Source of the DNA: Tepidimonas charontis
GTDB taxonomy: Bacteria; Pseudomonadota; Gammaproteobacteria; Burkholderiales; Burkholderiaceae_C
DNA: 36,109 bases
Direction: 5' to 3'
Assembly: GCF_007556685.1 (NCBI RefSeq)
Contig: NZ_VJON01000030.1
Coordinates: 1 to 36,109, forward strand
This document shows, piece after piece, positions 7,702 through 17,484 of the stretch (position 1 is its first letter; every line of letters begins with the position of its first letter). The position numbers were made by a program, and so were the translations under genes. The notes beneath the pieces were generated by a model. The model ran no database searches. It saw only the letters and a list, made by a program, of their open reading frames with translations, and had not been told where the DNA came from.

Positions 7702-9846
7702 TCACGACCCGGCCAGGCTCGCCCACCCACCCAGTCGCCACCCCAGCGCTGCCAGCGCCAACACCGCCACCGCAATGATCCAGCCCCAGGGTAGCCCACG
7801 GCTGGCATCGGGGTCGGCAGCGCTGCGCTCGGCACCCTCTGGCAAAGCTGCCAGCGCCGTCAGGCGCCGCCCGAAAACCGGGCCAATGCGGGCACGGGTA
7901 TTGACGGCCCAGCCATTGGCATCGAGCAAGGGGCCGATGTTGCGCGCGCGCAGCTTGAACCAGGCCAACAGCACCGACGGCCCCGAAATCAACAGCATGA
8001 CGCCGACGACGACCAGCGGCATTTGCCACCAGGCCAGCTGCACGAAGCCGGTGACGACCGCCACCAGGGCCGAGCCCAGGGCGCCCAAGGCCAGCCCGAT
8101 CGCGGCAAAAATGCCGGCAAAGCGCGCGATGTCGAACGTCGCCGAGCCCTCTTTGCGCGCTGCGCCGGCCGCGGCCTCGGCCTGGCCTTCGACCTGCTGC
8201 GCCGCGCCGGTCTGTACCTGCTGCTCGCGCGCTGCGGCCCACTTGCGCACCTGCTCGCCCACCAGCCGCGCCACCCGTTTGTACGGCGCCCAGAAGGCCT
8301 GCCGCAAACTGATCGGGTTTTCCACCACCTTGACGACGCGCGCGTGCCAATCGCGGCCCTGTCGGTCGATGAATACGCCATTGCGCCCCGGCACCATGAA
8401 GTCCGGTGCATCGCCGGCCGTCAGCGCCGCGACGATGGTCTGAGGCGCTTGGTCAGCGCGCTCGCAGTGGCAGTACACCAAATACAGTCCGCTGTAGCCC
8501 GCCAGCTGGGCATGCGCGGCCGCATCGGCCACCGGTAGACACAACAGGCACTCGCGCCGGTCGATATAGAGCCGACCGCACTGGAACAGGCCGTCTGCGG
8601 CACCGTAAAAATCCGCGAAGTTGACGAAATTGCGCAATAGCCGGACCAGATCTCGGCGCAACGCCAGCAATTTGACGAGATCGTCGAGCCGCTGCGCCAA
8701 GGCGGCTGCACTGCGGTCGTGCTCGATGAGCGCGCCCAAACGCTCGCCCACGCGCTGCGCCTCCCACGCCTGCAGCAGCGCTTCGTCCCAATCGGCCACG
8801 GGCGTATCCGGACGCTGCGCGCGCCATGCCTCCCAGTCCGCCAGGCGCGCCCGCAGCGCCTGCCAATCGGCCCAGCTCAGGTGATCGCGCGCACCCAGCA
8901 GCGGCAGCACCGCGTCGGCGTACAGGCGTGCCATCGCCGCTTGCCATGCGGGGTTGAGTCCCTGAGTGAGCGGCAACACCGCCTCGGCATCGACGTGCGC
9001 CAAAGGCAACGCCACCAGCTCGGCCTGCCCGGCGGCCAGGGTGGTGGCCGCCAGCGCTTGTATCGGCTCCAGCGGCACATCCAGGGCGATGGCCGCGCGC
9101 GCGTCGAACGCCGCCAACTGGCAGCGCACGAAATGATCGTCCACCTTGGCCGCCACCGCTTGCAGCGCCGCCAGCGCAGCGTCCAGCACCGCCGCCACCC
9201 CCTCGGGCTGGGCGGCGCGCCACGCGCGCACCGCCCGCACGGCCTCGGCGCAGCGCAGCAGCGCATCGGTATCGATTCCCTGCTGTCCACTGCGGTCGGG
9301 CATCCACCCCACCGCAGCGCCAACGCGCTCGAGCCACGGCACCGCGTCGGGATCGATGGCCTGGGCCAAGGCGGCCGGCACGACACCGTCGCCGTTGGGC
9401 TGGTCGGGCGGGAAAAGACGCGCCGGCTCGGCCACATCCGCTGGCGCAAGAACGGTGGGTGGCCGCCCCAGGCGCTGCAGTAAAGCGCTGGCGGCCGTGC
9501 GCAACGCCTGCCCTTCGCCGTCGGTGGCCAGCGCGTCCAGAGGCAGCGCATCGCCCGGCTGCCACAGCAGCCCCGGGTCACGCAGGCGCTCGCACACCCA
9601 TTGCACGGCGGCCACGACTTCGGGCCGGCGCAGACGCCCATCACCATCGTGGTCCAGCAGCGCCAGCGTCTGCGGCGCCATGTCCAACCCTTGGACGGGG
9701 CATGCGAGCGCCGCCCACAGCTTGGCATCGAGGGTCGGCAGCGCGCGCAGGTCATCGGCGCCGTCGATACGCGGCTGATCAACCCCGCCCGCGCGAAAAA
9801 ACCGCCATCGATGGGCGATCGGGGGGCGTGGGGGCATGGCACTCAT
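7702..9846 (-). CDS. large EF-hand membrane protein of unknown function
   Basis: A 714-residue protein that I cannot assign a function. It has one canonical EF-hand loop at residues 65-76 (Asp65, Asp67, Asp69, Gly70, Glu76; 'DHDGDGRLRRPE'), which predicts Ca2+ binding. A long Ala/Leu-rich, mainly helical soluble region (about 80-560) follows, including 'LLRNFVNFADFYGAADGLFQ' and a Cys-rich patch 'RRECLLCLPVADA'. The C-terminus has two to three hydrophobic segments (about 565-630), a motif 'GPLLDANGWAVNTRARI' and a last membrane helix (about 686-707). There is no N-terminal signal peptide. GAGGAG about 6 nt before the ATG at 9846 fixes the start. It lies 99 nt downstream of the HNH gene on the same strand. 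Similar long EF-hand proteins ending in the 'ANGW' motif exist in other proteobacteria, to my recollection without known function. Confidence 0.85.
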   Translation of the reverse strand: MSAMPPRPPIAHRWRFFRAGGVDQPRIDGADDLRALPTLDAKLWAALACPVQGLDMAPQTLALLDHDGDGRLRRPEVVAAVQWVCERLRDPGLLWQPGDALPLDALATDGEGQALRTAASALLQRLGRPPTVLAPADVAEPARLFPPDQPNGDGVVPAALAQAIDPDAVPWLERVGAAVGWMPDRSGQQGIDTDALLRCAEAVRAVRAWRAAQPEGVAAVLDAALAALQAVAAKVDDHFVRCQLAAFDARAAIALDVPLEPIQALAATTLAAGQAELVALPLAHVDAEAVLPLTQGLNPAWQAAMARLYADAVLPLLGARDHLSWADWQALRARLADWEAWRAQRPDTPVADWDEALLQAWEAQRVGERLGALIEHDRSAAALAQRLDDLVKLLALRRDLVRLLRNFVNFADFYGAADGLFQCGRLYIDRRECLLCLPVADAAAHAQLAGYSGLYLVYCHCERADQAPQTIVAALTAGDAPDFMVPGRNGVFIDRQGRDWHARVVKVVENPISLRQAFWAPYKRVARLVGEQVRKWAAAREQQVQTGAAQQVEGQAEAAAGAARKEGSATFDIARFAGIFAAIGLALGALGSALVAVVTGFVQLAWWQMPLVVVGVMLLISGPSVLLAWFKLRARNIGPLLDANGWAVNTRARIGPVFGRRLTALAALPEGAERSAADPDASRGLPWGWIIAVAVLALAALGWRLGGWASLAGS

Positions 9847-9945
9847 CGACGTCTCCTCGGCAGCCCGGTTGTCAACACCGTGCCGAGCCGGGGTGTGCCG
9901 GATCGGCGACGGCCACGGCCACAGTGTAGGGCATGGCGCCGGCCA

Positions 9946-10503
9946 TCAAGCGCACAGGCGCGAGTGGCGCGGCAGGTGCGCCATCAAAAATTCCATCTGG
10001 TCGGCCAGGATACGGCGATTGCGCAGGATGAAGTCTTCCCACAGACTGGGCACGTAGGGGGCATACAGGAGCGCCATGCGCGCCTGCTCGGGCGTGCGGT
10101 TGCCTTTGCGGTGGTTGCAGGCCCGGCAGGCCGTCACCACGTTCATCCAGTGATCGCGCCCGCCCTGCGCCAGCGGCACGATGTGCTCGCGCGTCAGCAG
10201 CGCCTCGTCGAAGCAGTCGCCGCAGTAGGCGCACAGGTGGCGGTCGCGGGCAAACAGCTTGGCGTTGGTGAGACTCGGCACCACGTCGAACGGATTGACC
10301 GGCATATGCCCGCGGGTGCCGATGATCGAATGCACCTCCACCATCGATAGCCGTCCGGTGCGGGCATTGACGCCACCACGAAACGTGGCAATGTGCGCCC
10401 CGGCCACCCAGCGCACGTCGCCGGCGGCATAGTGCAACACGGCCTCCTCCAGCGTGAGCCACGCCTGCGGCAGGCCTTGCGCGGTGAGTTTGAGCACTCT
10501 CAT
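9946..10503 (-). CDS. HNH endonuclease family protein
   Basis: A 185-residue protein with a C-terminal half typical of the HNH nuclease fold: zinc-binding pair 'CAYCG', the 'TREHIVPLAQGG' strand with the metal-activating His, the Asn of 'WMNVVTACRAC', the second Cys pair, and the final His in 'CNHRKGN'. The N-terminal ~70 residues ('MRVLKLTAQGLPQAWLTLEE') are conserved in many Burkholderiales stand-alone HNH proteins with no known role. No restriction methylase, toxin or intein context is present, so a general DNA-processing role is only a guess. It diverges from ribF across 77 bp. No Shine-Dalgarno is seen; a TACTAT hexamer sits 9 nt upstream of the ATG. Confidence 0.88.
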   Translation of the reverse strand: MRVLKLTAQGLPQAWLTLEEAVLHYAAGDVRWVAGAHIATFRGGVNARTGRLSMVEVHSIIGTRGHMPVNPFDVVPSLTNAKLFARDRHLCAYCGDCFDEALLTREHIVPLAQGGRDHWMNVVTACRACNHRKGNRTPEQARMALLYAPYVPSLWEDFILRNRRILADQMEFLMAHLPRHSRLCA

Positions 10504-10512
10504 GGCTGTGTC

Positions 10513-10518
10513 ATAGTA
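10513..10518 (-). promoter_or_regulatory. TANNNT -10-like hexamer upstream of the HNH gene
   Basis: TACTAT on the minus strand, four of six matches to TATAAT, ends 9 nt before the ATG at 10503. No Shine-Dalgarno is present in between, which is compatible with a leaderless or near-leaderless transcript. Confidence 0.4.
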
Positions 10519-10580
10519 GCGCGCTTTGGCGACACGCGCATGACACGCGCCCTTGCCCCCTGCGAGCGTTTTGGGTCCCG

Positions 10581-11645
10581 ATGAAAATACTGTATGGTCT
10601 GCACAACCTACGCCGCCGCCCGCGCAGCGCGCGCGCGCTGACGATCGGCAATTTCGACGGTGTACACCGTGGCCACCAGGCCATGCTGGCGCTGCTCATC
10701 AACGAGGCGCGGCACCGCGGCGTGCCCGCCTGCGCGGTGACGTTCGAGCCGCACCCACGCGATTTCTTTGCGGCGCGCCAGCGCCGCCCCGAGCTGGCCC
10801 CGGCGCGCATCGTCACGCTGCGCGACAAGCTGGCCGAACTGCGCCGCTGTGGCATCGACGAATGCGTCATCTTGCCGTTCGACGATGCGCTGGCTGCCCT
10901 GTCGGCCGAGGCCTTCATCGACCAGGTGCTGCTGCAGGCGCTGGGCGCCTGCTATGTGTTGGTGGGCGATGATTTTCGCTTCGGTGCACAGCGCCGCGGC
11001 GACTATGCGCTGCTCGACGCAGCGGGCGCGGCACGCGGCTTCGACGTCGCGCGCATGCTCAGCTACGAGGTGCACGGTGTGCGCGTCTCCAGCTCCGAGG
11101 TGCGCGCCGCGCTCGCCGCCGGCGACATGGCGCGCGCCGCCGCGCTGCTGGGACGCCCCTACGCCATCAGCGGGCATGTGGTGCACGGCCGCAAATTGGG
11201 GCGTGCGCTGGGGGCCTCGGCGCCCGAGCGCGGCGACGGCTTTCGCACGCTGAATCTGCGCTTCGACCACTGGAAGCCGGCCGCCAGCGGCATCTTCGTG
11301 GTGCAGGTGTACGGGCTCGATCCCACCCCGGGGGCGGCGCCGTTGCCGGGTGTGGCCAACCTGGGCGTGCGGCCCTCGCTGGATCCGAACGATGTCAACG
11401 GCGGGCGCGTGTTGCTGGAAACCCACTGCCTGGCGTGGCCCGAGCGCGTGCAAGCGGCACTGGCGCACGCGCCAACGCCCGGGGAGGCCTACGGTAGAAT
11501 CATTCGCGTCGAGCTGCTGCACAAGCTGCACGACGAGCGCCGCTACGACAGCCTCGATGCGCTGACCGCCGGCATCGCCCACGATTGCGCCGATGCCCGC
11601 GCTTGGTTTGCCGCGCACGGCCCCACGCCCGCCCGCCCATCATGA
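10581..11645 (+). CDS. ribF: bifunctional riboflavin kinase / FAD synthetase
   Basis: Phosphorylates riboflavin to FMN and adenylylates FMN to FAD. The 354-residue protein has the N-terminal nucleotidyltransferase domain ('[16 protein letters not shown]', '[11 protein letters not shown]', '[11 protein letters not shown]', 'SSSEVRAAL') and the C-terminal flavokinase domain from about residue 190 ('[13 protein letters not shown]', '[11 protein letters not shown]', 'LLETH' with the catalytic Glu). The usual PTAN motif reads 'RTLN', keeping the Thr and Asn, and a roughly 10-residue insertion follows 'LLETHCL'. Its stop overlaps the ileS start by 4 nt (ATGA), so the two are translationally coupled. 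No FMN riboswitch is visible in the 77-bp upstream region, and the Shine-Dalgarno is weak. Confidence 0.96.
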   Translation: MKILYGLHNLRRRPRSARALTIGNFDGVHRGHQAMLALLINEARHRGVPACAVTFEPHPRDFFAARQRRPELAPARIVTLRDKLAELRRCGIDECVILPFDDALAALSAEAFIDQVLLQALGACYVLVGDDFRFGAQRRGDYALLDAAGAARGFDVARMLSYEVHGVRVSSSEVRAALAAGDMARAAALLGRPYAISGHVVHGRKLGRALGASAPERGDGFRTLNLRFDHWKPAASGIFVVQVYGLDPTPGAAPLPGVANLGVRPSLDPNDVNGGRVLLETHCLAWPERVQAALAHAPTPGEAYGRIIRVELLHKLHDERRYDSLDALTAGIAHDCADARAWFAAHGPTPARPS

Positions 11646-14542
11646 CCGAACGCCGCGCCGCCGATACTTTGCCCGATTACAGCCACACGCTCAACCTGCC
11701 CGACACGCCGTTTCCGATGCGCGGCAACCTGCCGCAGCGCGAGCCGGATTGGGTGCGCCAGTGGGAGGAACAGGGCATCTATCGGCGTCTGCGCGAGGCG
11801 CGCGCCGGCGCGCCCAAGTTCATCCTGCACGACGGCCCACCCTACGCCAACGGCCGCATCCACATCGGGCACGCCGTCAACAAGATTCTCAAGGACATGA
11901 TCGTCAAGGCGCGCCAGCTCGCCGGCTTCGACGCGCAGTACATCCCGGGCTGGGACTGTCACGGCCTGCCGATTGAAAACGCCATCGAGAAGCTGCACGG
12001 CCGCGGCTTGAGCCGCGATGAGATGCAGGCCAAGGCGCGGGCTTTTGCCACCGAGCAGATCGCGCAACAGATGGCCGATTTCAAGCGCCTGGGCGTGCTG
12101 GGCGATTGGGAGCGCCCCTACCGCACGATGGACTTCAAAAACGAGGCCGAGGAAATCCGCGCCTTCAAGCGCGTGATGGAGCGCGGCTTCGTCTATCGGG
12201 GTCTGAAACCCGTGTACTGGTGCTTCGACTGCGGCTCGTCGCTGGCTGAGTTCGAAATCGAATACGCCGACAAACAAAGCCAGACGCTGGACGTGGGCTT
12301 TCTGTGCGCCGAGCCGGACAAGCTGCTGCAGGCTTTCTTCCGCGACAGCGGGCTGCCGCACGCCAGCCCGGCGGAGCTGCAGGGCCGGCCCATCTTCGCC
12401 GTCATCTGGACCACCACCGCGTGGACCATTCCGGCCAACCAGGCGCTCAACCTCAACCCCGAGCTGCTCTACGCCCTGGTGGACACGCCGCGCGGCCTGC
12501 TGGTGCTGGCCGAGGCGCTGGTCGAGTCCTGCCTGCAGCGCTACGGCCTGGAGGGGGCGGTGCTGGCCACCGTGCCCGGCCGCGCGCTGGAAAAGCTGAA
12601 CTTCCACCACCCGCTGGCCCATGTGCACCCGGGCTACGGCCGGCTCTCGCCCATCTATTTGGCCGACTACGCCACCGCCGACGACGGCACCGGCATCGTC
12701 CATTCCGCCCCCGCCTACGGCGTGGAGGATTTCAACACCTGCGTCGCGCATGGGCTGGCATTGACCGACATCCTCAACCCCGTGCAGGGCAACGGCGTCT
12801 ATGCCGCCGAGCTGCCGCTGTTTGGTGGCCGGTCCATCTGGAGTGCCACGCCGCTGATCATCGACACCCTGCGCCAAGCCGATCGGCTCTTCGCCACCCA
12901 GGGCATCACCCACAGCTACCCGCACTGCTGGCGCCACAAAACCCCGGTCATCTACCGCGCCGCAGCCCAATGGTTCATCCGCATGGATGCGCCCACCGAG
13001 GCCACGCGCGGTATCTTCGCCACCGATCCGGCGCCGCGCACGCTGCGCGAAATGGCGCTGGAAGCGATCGAGCACACCCAGTTCTACCCGGAAAGCGGGC
13101 GCGCCCGCCTGCGCGACATGATCGCGCACCGGCCCGACTGGTGCATCAGCCGCCAGCGCAGCTGGGGCGTGCCCCTGCCCTTCCTGCTGGACGTGGACAG
13201 CGGCGAGCCGCACCCGCGCACGCCCGAAATCATCGACCTGGCCGCCGACGTGGTGGAGGCCGGCGGCATCGAGGCCTGGAGCACGCTCACCGTGGCCGAG
13301 ATCCTGCAGCGCATCGGCGACAGCGCCGACCCCGACCGCTACACCAAGAGCACCGACATCCTGGAGGTGTGGTTCGATTCCGGCACCACGCACACCACGG
13401 TGCTCAAGGGCAGCCATGCCGGCGCCGGCCACGACAGCGGGCCCGAGGCCGACCTGTATCTGGAAGGCCACGACCAACACCGCGGCTGGTTCCACTCCTC
13501 GCTGCTGACGGCCTGCGCCATGTACGGCCGCGCGCCCTACAAGGGTTTGCTCACCCACGGCTTCACGGTGGACGGACAAGGCCGCAAGATGAGCAAGTCG
13601 CTCGGCAATGTGGTCGCCCCGCAAGAGGTCAGCAGCAAACTCGGAGCCGAGATCATTCGCCTGTGGGTCGCCGCCACCGATTACTCCGGCGACCTCGGCA
13701 TCGACGACAAAATCCTGGCGCGCGTGGTGGACGCTTACCGCCGCATTCGCAATACGCTGCGCTTTTTGTTGGCCAACATCAGCGACTTCGACCCCCAGAC
13801 CGATGCCGTGCCGCCGGCGCAGATGCTCGAAATCGACCGCTGGGCGCTGGCACGCGCCGCCCAGTTCCAGGCCGAGGTGCTGGCCCACTACCAGCGCTAC
13901 GAGTTCCACCCCGTGGTGGCCAAGCTGCAGGTGTTTTGCTCCGAGGATCTGGGCGCGTTTTACCTGGACGTGCTCAAGGACCGGCTCTACACCACGGCCC
14001 CCAAGAGCCTGGCGCGGCGCAGTGCGCAGACCGCGTTGCACCAGCTCACGCACACCCTGCTGCGCTGGATGGCGCCGTTTCTGTCCTTCACCGCCGAGGA
14101 GGCCTGGCGCCTGATCGGCCACACGCCTTCCATCTTCACCGAAACCTACTGGCCGCTGCCCACGCCCGACGAAGCCTTGCTGGCCAAGTGGGCACGTATC
14201 TTGACCATCCGCGACGCGGTCAACAAAGCCATCGAGGCCGAGCGCGCGACGGGCCGCATCGGGCCGTCGCTACAGGCCGAAGTGACGCTGACCCTGCCCA
14301 CCGAAGACCATGCGCTGCTGGCCAGCCTGGGGGATGACGCCAAGTTCGTCTTCATCGTCTCGGCGCTGACGCTGCAGGCCGGCAGCGAGCTGGCTGTGGC
14401 CGTCACCCCCTCGCCGCACGCCAAATGCGCGCGCTGCTGGCACTGGCGCGCCGACGTGGGCCATGACCCCGCCCACCCGCACCTGTGCGGGCGCTGCACC
14501 AGCAATCTGTACGGCAGCGGTGAAGCGCGGCACGCCGCCTGA
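11642..14542 (+). CDS. ileS: isoleucyl-tRNA synthetase
   Basis: Class I synthetase charging tRNA-Ile; 966 residues, slightly longer than the usual ~940. It has the HIGH motif as 'HIGH' at residues 74-77, the '[11 protein letters not shown]' active-site segment, the CP1 editing domain with '[16 protein letters not shown]', the KMSKS loop at 649-653 ('KMSKSLGN'), the anticodon-binding helical domain, and a C-terminal zinc ribbon with two Cys pairs ('CARCWHW' and 'CGRCTSNL'). These features mark the bacterial mupirocin-sensitive type rather than the eukaryote-like type. The ATG at 11642 overlaps the ribF stop; the upstream in-frame extension to 11585 is inside ribF. lspA follows after 22 nt, the usual betaproteobacterial order. 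Confidence 0.98.
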   Translation: MTERRAADTLPDYSHTLNLPDTPFPMRGNLPQREPDWVRQWEEQGIYRRLREARAGAPKFILHDGPPYANGRIHIGHAVNKILKDMIVKARQLAGFDAQYIPGWDCHGLPIENAIEKLHGRGLSRDEMQAKARAFATEQIAQQMADFKRLGVLGDWERPYRTMDFKNEAEEIRAFKRVMERGFVYRGLKPVYWCFDCGSSLAEFEIEYADKQSQTLDVGFLCAEPDKLLQAFFRDSGLPHASPAELQGRPIFAVIWTTTAWTIPANQALNLNPELLYALVDTPRGLLVLAEALVESCLQRYGLEGAVLATVPGRALEKLNFHHPLAHVHPGYGRLSPIYLADYATADDGTGIVHSAPAYGVEDFNTCVAHGLALTDILNPVQGNGVYAAELPLFGGRSIWSATPLIIDTLRQADRLFATQGITHSYPHCWRHKTPVIYRAAAQWFIRMDAPTEATRGIFATDPAPRTLREMALEAIEHTQFYPESGRARLRDMIAHRPDWCISRQRSWGVPLPFLLDVDSGEPHPRTPEIIDLAADVVEAGGIEAWSTLTVAEILQRIGDSADPDRYTKSTDILEVWFDSGTTHTTVLKGSHAGAGHDSGPEADLYLEGHDQHRGWFHSSLLTACAMYGRAPYKGLLTHGFTVDGQGRKMSKSLGNVVAPQEVSSKLGAEIIRLWVAATDYSGDLGIDDKILARVVDAYRRIRNTLRFLLANISDFDPQTDAVPPAQMLEIDRWALARAAQFQAEVLAHYQRYEFHPVVAKLQVFCSEDLGAFYLDVLKDRLYTTAPKSLARRSAQTALHQLTHTLLRWMAPFLSFTAEEAWRLIGHTPSIFTETYWPLPTPDEALLAKWARILTIRDAVNKAIEAERATGRIGPSLQAEVTLTLPTEDHALLASLGDDAKFVFIVSALTLQAGSELAVAVTPSPHAKCARCWHWRADVGHDPAHPHLCGRCTSNLYGSGEARHAA

Positions 14543-14564
14543 GCCCCACACCATCCACGCTCCC

Positions 14565-15074
14565 ATGGCCAAAGCGTCCTCCCGCGGCATGCTGACCTGG
14601 CTCGGACTGGCCTTTGCCATCGTCCTGCTCGATCAGTTCACCAAAACACTCATCGTCGGCTTCTACCGACTGGGCGAGGTCACCCCGGTGACGTCGTTTT
14701 TCAACATCGTGCGCGTGCACAACCCCGGGGCGGCGTTTTCTTTCCTGGCCAACGCCGGAGGCTGGCAACGCTGGCTCTTCACCGCCATCGGGCTGGCGGT
14801 GGCCGTCTTCATCGTCTGGATGCTGCGCAGCCACGCGCACCAGCGGCTGTTTGCCTTTTCGCTGGCGTGTCTGCTGGGCGGCGCGCTGGGCAATGTGATC
14901 GATCGCCTGCTGCGCGGCTACGTGGTGGACATGCTGGACTTTCACTTTCGCTGGCTTGCGCCCCTGTTCGCGGGGGGGCACTTTCCCTCCTTCAACGTCG
15001 CGGACACCGCCATCACCATCGGCGCCATCGGCCTCATCCTGGACGAATTTTGGCGCGTGCGGCGCAGTCGGTGA
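14565..15074 (+). CDS. lspA: lipoprotein signal peptidase (signal peptidase II)
   Basis: Inner-membrane aspartyl protease that cleaves prolipoproteins before the lipidated Cys. The 169-residue protein has four hydrophobic segments, '[13 protein letters not shown]' in the first loop, '[10 protein letters not shown]', and the two catalytic Asp motifs 'GNVIDRL' with 'YVVDMLDF' and 'FNVADTAI'. The ATG at 14565 is 22 nt after ileS; the earlier start at 14463 lies inside ileS and adds only non-family residues. A likely substrate in this window is the CsgG-like lipoprotein at 20906. The 267 bp that follow, up to the chemoreceptor, hold no gene I can support; a TATGAT at 15270-15275 is a possible -10 for the chemoreceptor but lacks a good -35. 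Confidence 0.97.
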   Translation: MAKASSRGMLTWLGLAFAIVLLDQFTKTLIVGFYRLGEVTPVTSFFNIVRVHNPGAAFSFLANAGGWQRWLFTAIGLAVAVFIVWMLRSHAHQRLFAFSLACLLGGALGNVIDRLLRGYVVDMLDFHFRWLAPLFAGGHFPSFNVADTAITIGAIGLILDEFWRVRRSR

Positions 15075-15341
15075 GCGCAAGATGGGTGTCTGGGTTTGAG
15101 ACGCACGGATCTGCCGCGTCCAGCGCGCACAGTGGCACCCCGGCCAGCTGGCCGTCACCTCACGTCCAGCCCGTGCAGCAACGCAGCCGCCCCATTTTCC
15201 TGGTGGTATTATGGGAATGTCCGTCGGCACGGAGGCATCTTCTGACGCCAAGCGCCTCGTACCCAGTTCTATGATACAACAAATCCATTCCGTTGGCGCC
15301 CAAACCAAACCGACCTCGGGCCCAACCCTTGGAGAGGAGAC

Positions 15342-16871
15342 ATGACCACACACGCTCTGCCTGCCCCCGCTTCCGCCAGCTCCACCGCGCAAGCCCCGGT
15401 CGTGCGCGACAACCTCGTCACCGGGTGTTGGGTCGTGGGCGCAGCCGCGGCCCTGCCGCTGTTGGCCGATTTACTGACGTGGCTCGGCATGGGGTCAGCG
15501 GTACCATTGTGGCGCTGGGCCATCGACGGCGCCACGCTGCTGGGCGCCGCCCTGGGCGCGGCCTGGACGCTGCGCACCGTCACGCGCCGCGTGCGCGTGA
15601 TCCGGCGTGAGATGCTCACCCTGTCCATGGGCGATATGCGCGTGCCGATTCGCGCCAGCTCCGGTGACTCGCTCGGCAGTCTGGAGCGCGAACTGGGCTA
15701 CCTGCAGGCAGCGCTGACCGACATCATTCGCGCCGTGCGCCACGCCAGCAACGAGGTGGTGTACTCCGCGATCGAAATTGCAAACGGGGCGCGCGACGTG
15801 GCCGCGCGGGCCGAATCCTCGGCCGCTGCGCTGGAAGAATCGTCCGCCGCCTTGGAGCAGACCACCTCCACCAGTGCGAACACCGCGGACTTGGTGGCAC
15901 AGGCCGCGCAGCTCGCACAAGACAACGCGCAGTCGGCCGCGCGCGGCGGTGACATCGTCGAGCGCGTGGTGCAGACCATGCGGCGGCTGGAGGAGTCCTC
16001 GGCGCGCATTCGTGACATTACCGGCGTCATCGACGGCATCGCCTTCCAAACCAACATTCTGGCGCTCAACGCCGCGGTGGAAGCAGCCCGCGCCGGCGAA
16101 GCCGGGCGCGGTTTTGCCGTGGTGGCCGGCGAAGTGCGGCAGCTTGCCCAGCGCTCGGGCCAAGCGGCCAAGGAGATCAAAGATCTGATCGAGCGCAACG
16201 TGCAAGACGTCAACGAGGGCGTGACGGTGGTGCAAAACGTCGGCAGCGTCATTCAGGAGATCGTGTCGTCGGCGCAGCGCACGCGCACGCTCATGGAGGA
16301 AGTGGCCAACGCGGCGCGCGAGCAGCAGCTCGGTGTGCGCCAGATCGGTGAGGCGGTGCAGGAGCTCGACCGCAACACCCAGCAAAATGCGGCATTGGCC
16401 GAAGAAACGGCCACTGCCGCCGCCAGCCAACGCGACGCGGCGCTGCGCATGGCGGCGCTCGTCGATGAATTCCGGCTCTCGGGCAGCACCTCGCAGTACG
16501 CCAGCAAGGTCGAGGGACTGGACATCGACGGCATCATCGATGCCCACCGTCAGTGGAAGGTCAAGCTGCGCGATGCCATCGAAAACCAAACCACGGTCGA
16601 TGTGGAGACGCTGCGCCGCGACGACTGCTGCGCCCTGGGCAAATGGATTTACGGCGATGGACAGCGGCGCTTTGGCGGCAAGCCGCGTTTTTCGGAGTTG
16701 ATTGAGCGTCACCGGCATTTCCATCAAGTGGCTGCAGGCGTGGGCGAATTGATCAATCAACGCCAATGGCTGCAGGCCGAAGAAAGCATCGCCCCGGGCA
16801 CACCGTTCAGTCAAGCCACGCGCGACGTGGTGCAGGTGCTGTCCACGGCCAAACGCATCGGTTTCGATTGA
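15342..16871 (+). CDS. methyl-accepting chemotaxis protein with C-terminal CZB domain
   Basis: Chemoreceptor of 509 residues. Two hydrophobic segments (about 27-47 and 52-72) are joined by a very short loop, so there is no periplasmic ligand domain. A HAMP-like linker and long coiled coil follow, with the hallmark signalling tip '[20 protein letters not shown]' and '[18 protein letters not shown]' that contacts CheA/CheW. The last ~110 residues are a chemoreceptor zinc-binding (CZB) domain: His402, Cys430 in 'CALGKW', His457 and His461 fit the H-C-H-H zinc site. CZB domains are known to bind Zn2+ in the cytosol and, in some receptors, to sense hypochlorite through the Cys; the actual signal here is inferred. 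GGAGAGGAG precedes the ATG. No che genes are nearby. Confidence 0.95.
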   Translation: MTTHALPAPASASSTAQAPVVRDNLVTGCWVVGAAAALPLLADLLTWLGMGSAVPLWRWAIDGATLLGAALGAAWTLRTVTRRVRVIRREMLTLSMGDMRVPIRASSGDSLGSLERELGYLQAALTDIIRAVRHASNEVVYSAIEIANGARDVAARAESSAAALEESSAALEQTTSTSANTADLVAQAAQLAQDNAQSAARGGDIVERVVQTMRRLEESSARIRDITGVIDGIAFQTNILALNAAVEAARAGEAGRGFAVVAGEVRQLAQRSGQAAKEIKDLIERNVQDVNEGVTVVQNVGSVIQEIVSSAQRTRTLMEEVANAAREQQLGVRQIGEAVQELDRNTQQNAALAEETATAAASQRDAALRMAALVDEFRLSGSTSQYASKVEGLDIDGIIDAHRQWKVKLRDAIENQTTVDVETLRRDDCCALGKWIYGDGQRRFGGKPRFSELIERHRHFHQVAAGVGELINQRQWLQAEESIAPGTPFSQATRDVVQVLSTAKRIGFD

Positions 16872-16918
16872 GCCGTGGGCTGGCGTGCCTGCCGGCCCCC
16901 AGCGACTGCGCGAACACA

Positions 16919-16924
16919 TACAAT
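16919..16924 (+). promoter_or_regulatory. TANNNT -10 hexamer before the small secreted protein
   Basis: TACAAT, five of six matches to TATAAT, ends 8 nt before the ATG at 16933. There is no Shine-Dalgarno and no clear -35, so a leaderless transcript is possible. Confidence 0.4.
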
Positions 16925-16932
16925 GCAGCGGT

Positions 16933-17379
16933 ATGGATTGCGTGCATCCGGCCCGTTCCACCCCCACCCGGCGCTGTCGCGCATGGTTGGGATTCGTGCT
17001 GGCCGTGATAGGTGCCGCGTCGACGGCGCAGCCCATCGTCTGTCACGTCGCGTACGCGGGCGCCACGCGCTCCTTCGTCATCCCGCCTCAGCCCCACGCC
17101 GTCGATCCGCCCCCGCTGTTGCAGGGCGCCAGCGTGCTCGTTGAGGTGGTCAACCGCGTCCCGCCGCAGCCCGGCGCGGGGGTCGTCATCCGCACCTACG
17201 GCATGCGCGACGGTGAACCGATGCTGCTACACCAAGGCAGCTACTTGCCGACTGCGCCAGCCGTCGGTCCGCACGGGTTTACCGGGCTGCAGGTGGTGCG
17301 CGAGCCGGCACGCGGCCACGAACTGACCTATTGGTGCGAGCGCACCGTCGAGTCCGCGCGGCATCACCGCCCGCGCTGA
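16933..17379 (+). CDS. small secreted protein of unknown function
   Basis: A 148-residue protein with a probable signal peptide: basic 'RRCRAW' then hydrophobic 'LGFVLAVIGAASTAQP', with cleavage likely after 'STA'. The mature part contains 'IVCHVAYAGATRSFVIPP' and 'YWCERTV', leaving two Cys that could form a disulphide, and looks like a mostly beta periplasmic domain. I do not recognise a characterised family, though similar short exported proteins occur in Comamonadaceae. The ATG at 16933 is preferred over 16885 because it puts the signal peptide near the N-terminus. It stands 61 nt after the chemoreceptor and converges with the quinone oxidoreductase across a hairpin-containing spacer. Confidence 0.65.
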   Translation: MDCVHPARSTPTRRCRAWLGFVLAVIGAASTAQPIVCHVAYAGATRSFVIPPQPHAVDPPPLLQGASVLVEVVNRVPPQPGAGVVIRTYGMRDGEPMLLHQGSYLPTAPAVGPHGFTGLQVVREPARGHELTYWCERTVESARHHRPR

Positions 17380-17396
17380 GCACCGTCCGAGACCAT

Positions 17397-17434
17397 GGCG
17401 GCCGCGTGACCGGCGCCCGTCACGCCGGGCCGCC
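17397..17434. terminator. strong interrupted hairpin between convergent genes
   Basis: Arms 17397-17410 and 17419-17434 can form about 14 base pairs with two single-nucleotide bulges and an 8-nt loop. It lies between the convergent small secreted gene and the quinone oxidoreductase. No T-tract follows on either strand, so intrinsic termination is uncertain; it could be a bidirectional or Rho-assisted end. Confidence 0.4.
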
Positions 17435-17484
17435 AGTGCGGACGCGTTCACCGGTGCGCCCCGTTGCGGCTACGTTTGGCGGCT

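Noticed and set aside
9946-10503. HNH gene as part of a restriction, phage or retron defence system
   Set aside because: Neighbours are ribF and an EF-hand membrane protein; no methylase, integrase, reverse transcriptase or non-coding RNA element was seen.
10504-10580. FMN riboswitch before ribF
   Set aside because: Only 77 bp between divergent genes, with none of the conserved RFN-element sequence.
11543-14122. Long 859-codon minus-strand frame
   Set aside because: It lies wholly antisense to ileS, is Ala/Gly/Gln/His-rich and matches no family; a GC-driven shadow.
15195-15280. Clear sigma-70 or sigma-28 promoter for the chemoreceptor
   Set aside because: TATTAT and TATGAT hexamers occur, but no -35 at proper spacing and no sigma-28 consensus could be found.
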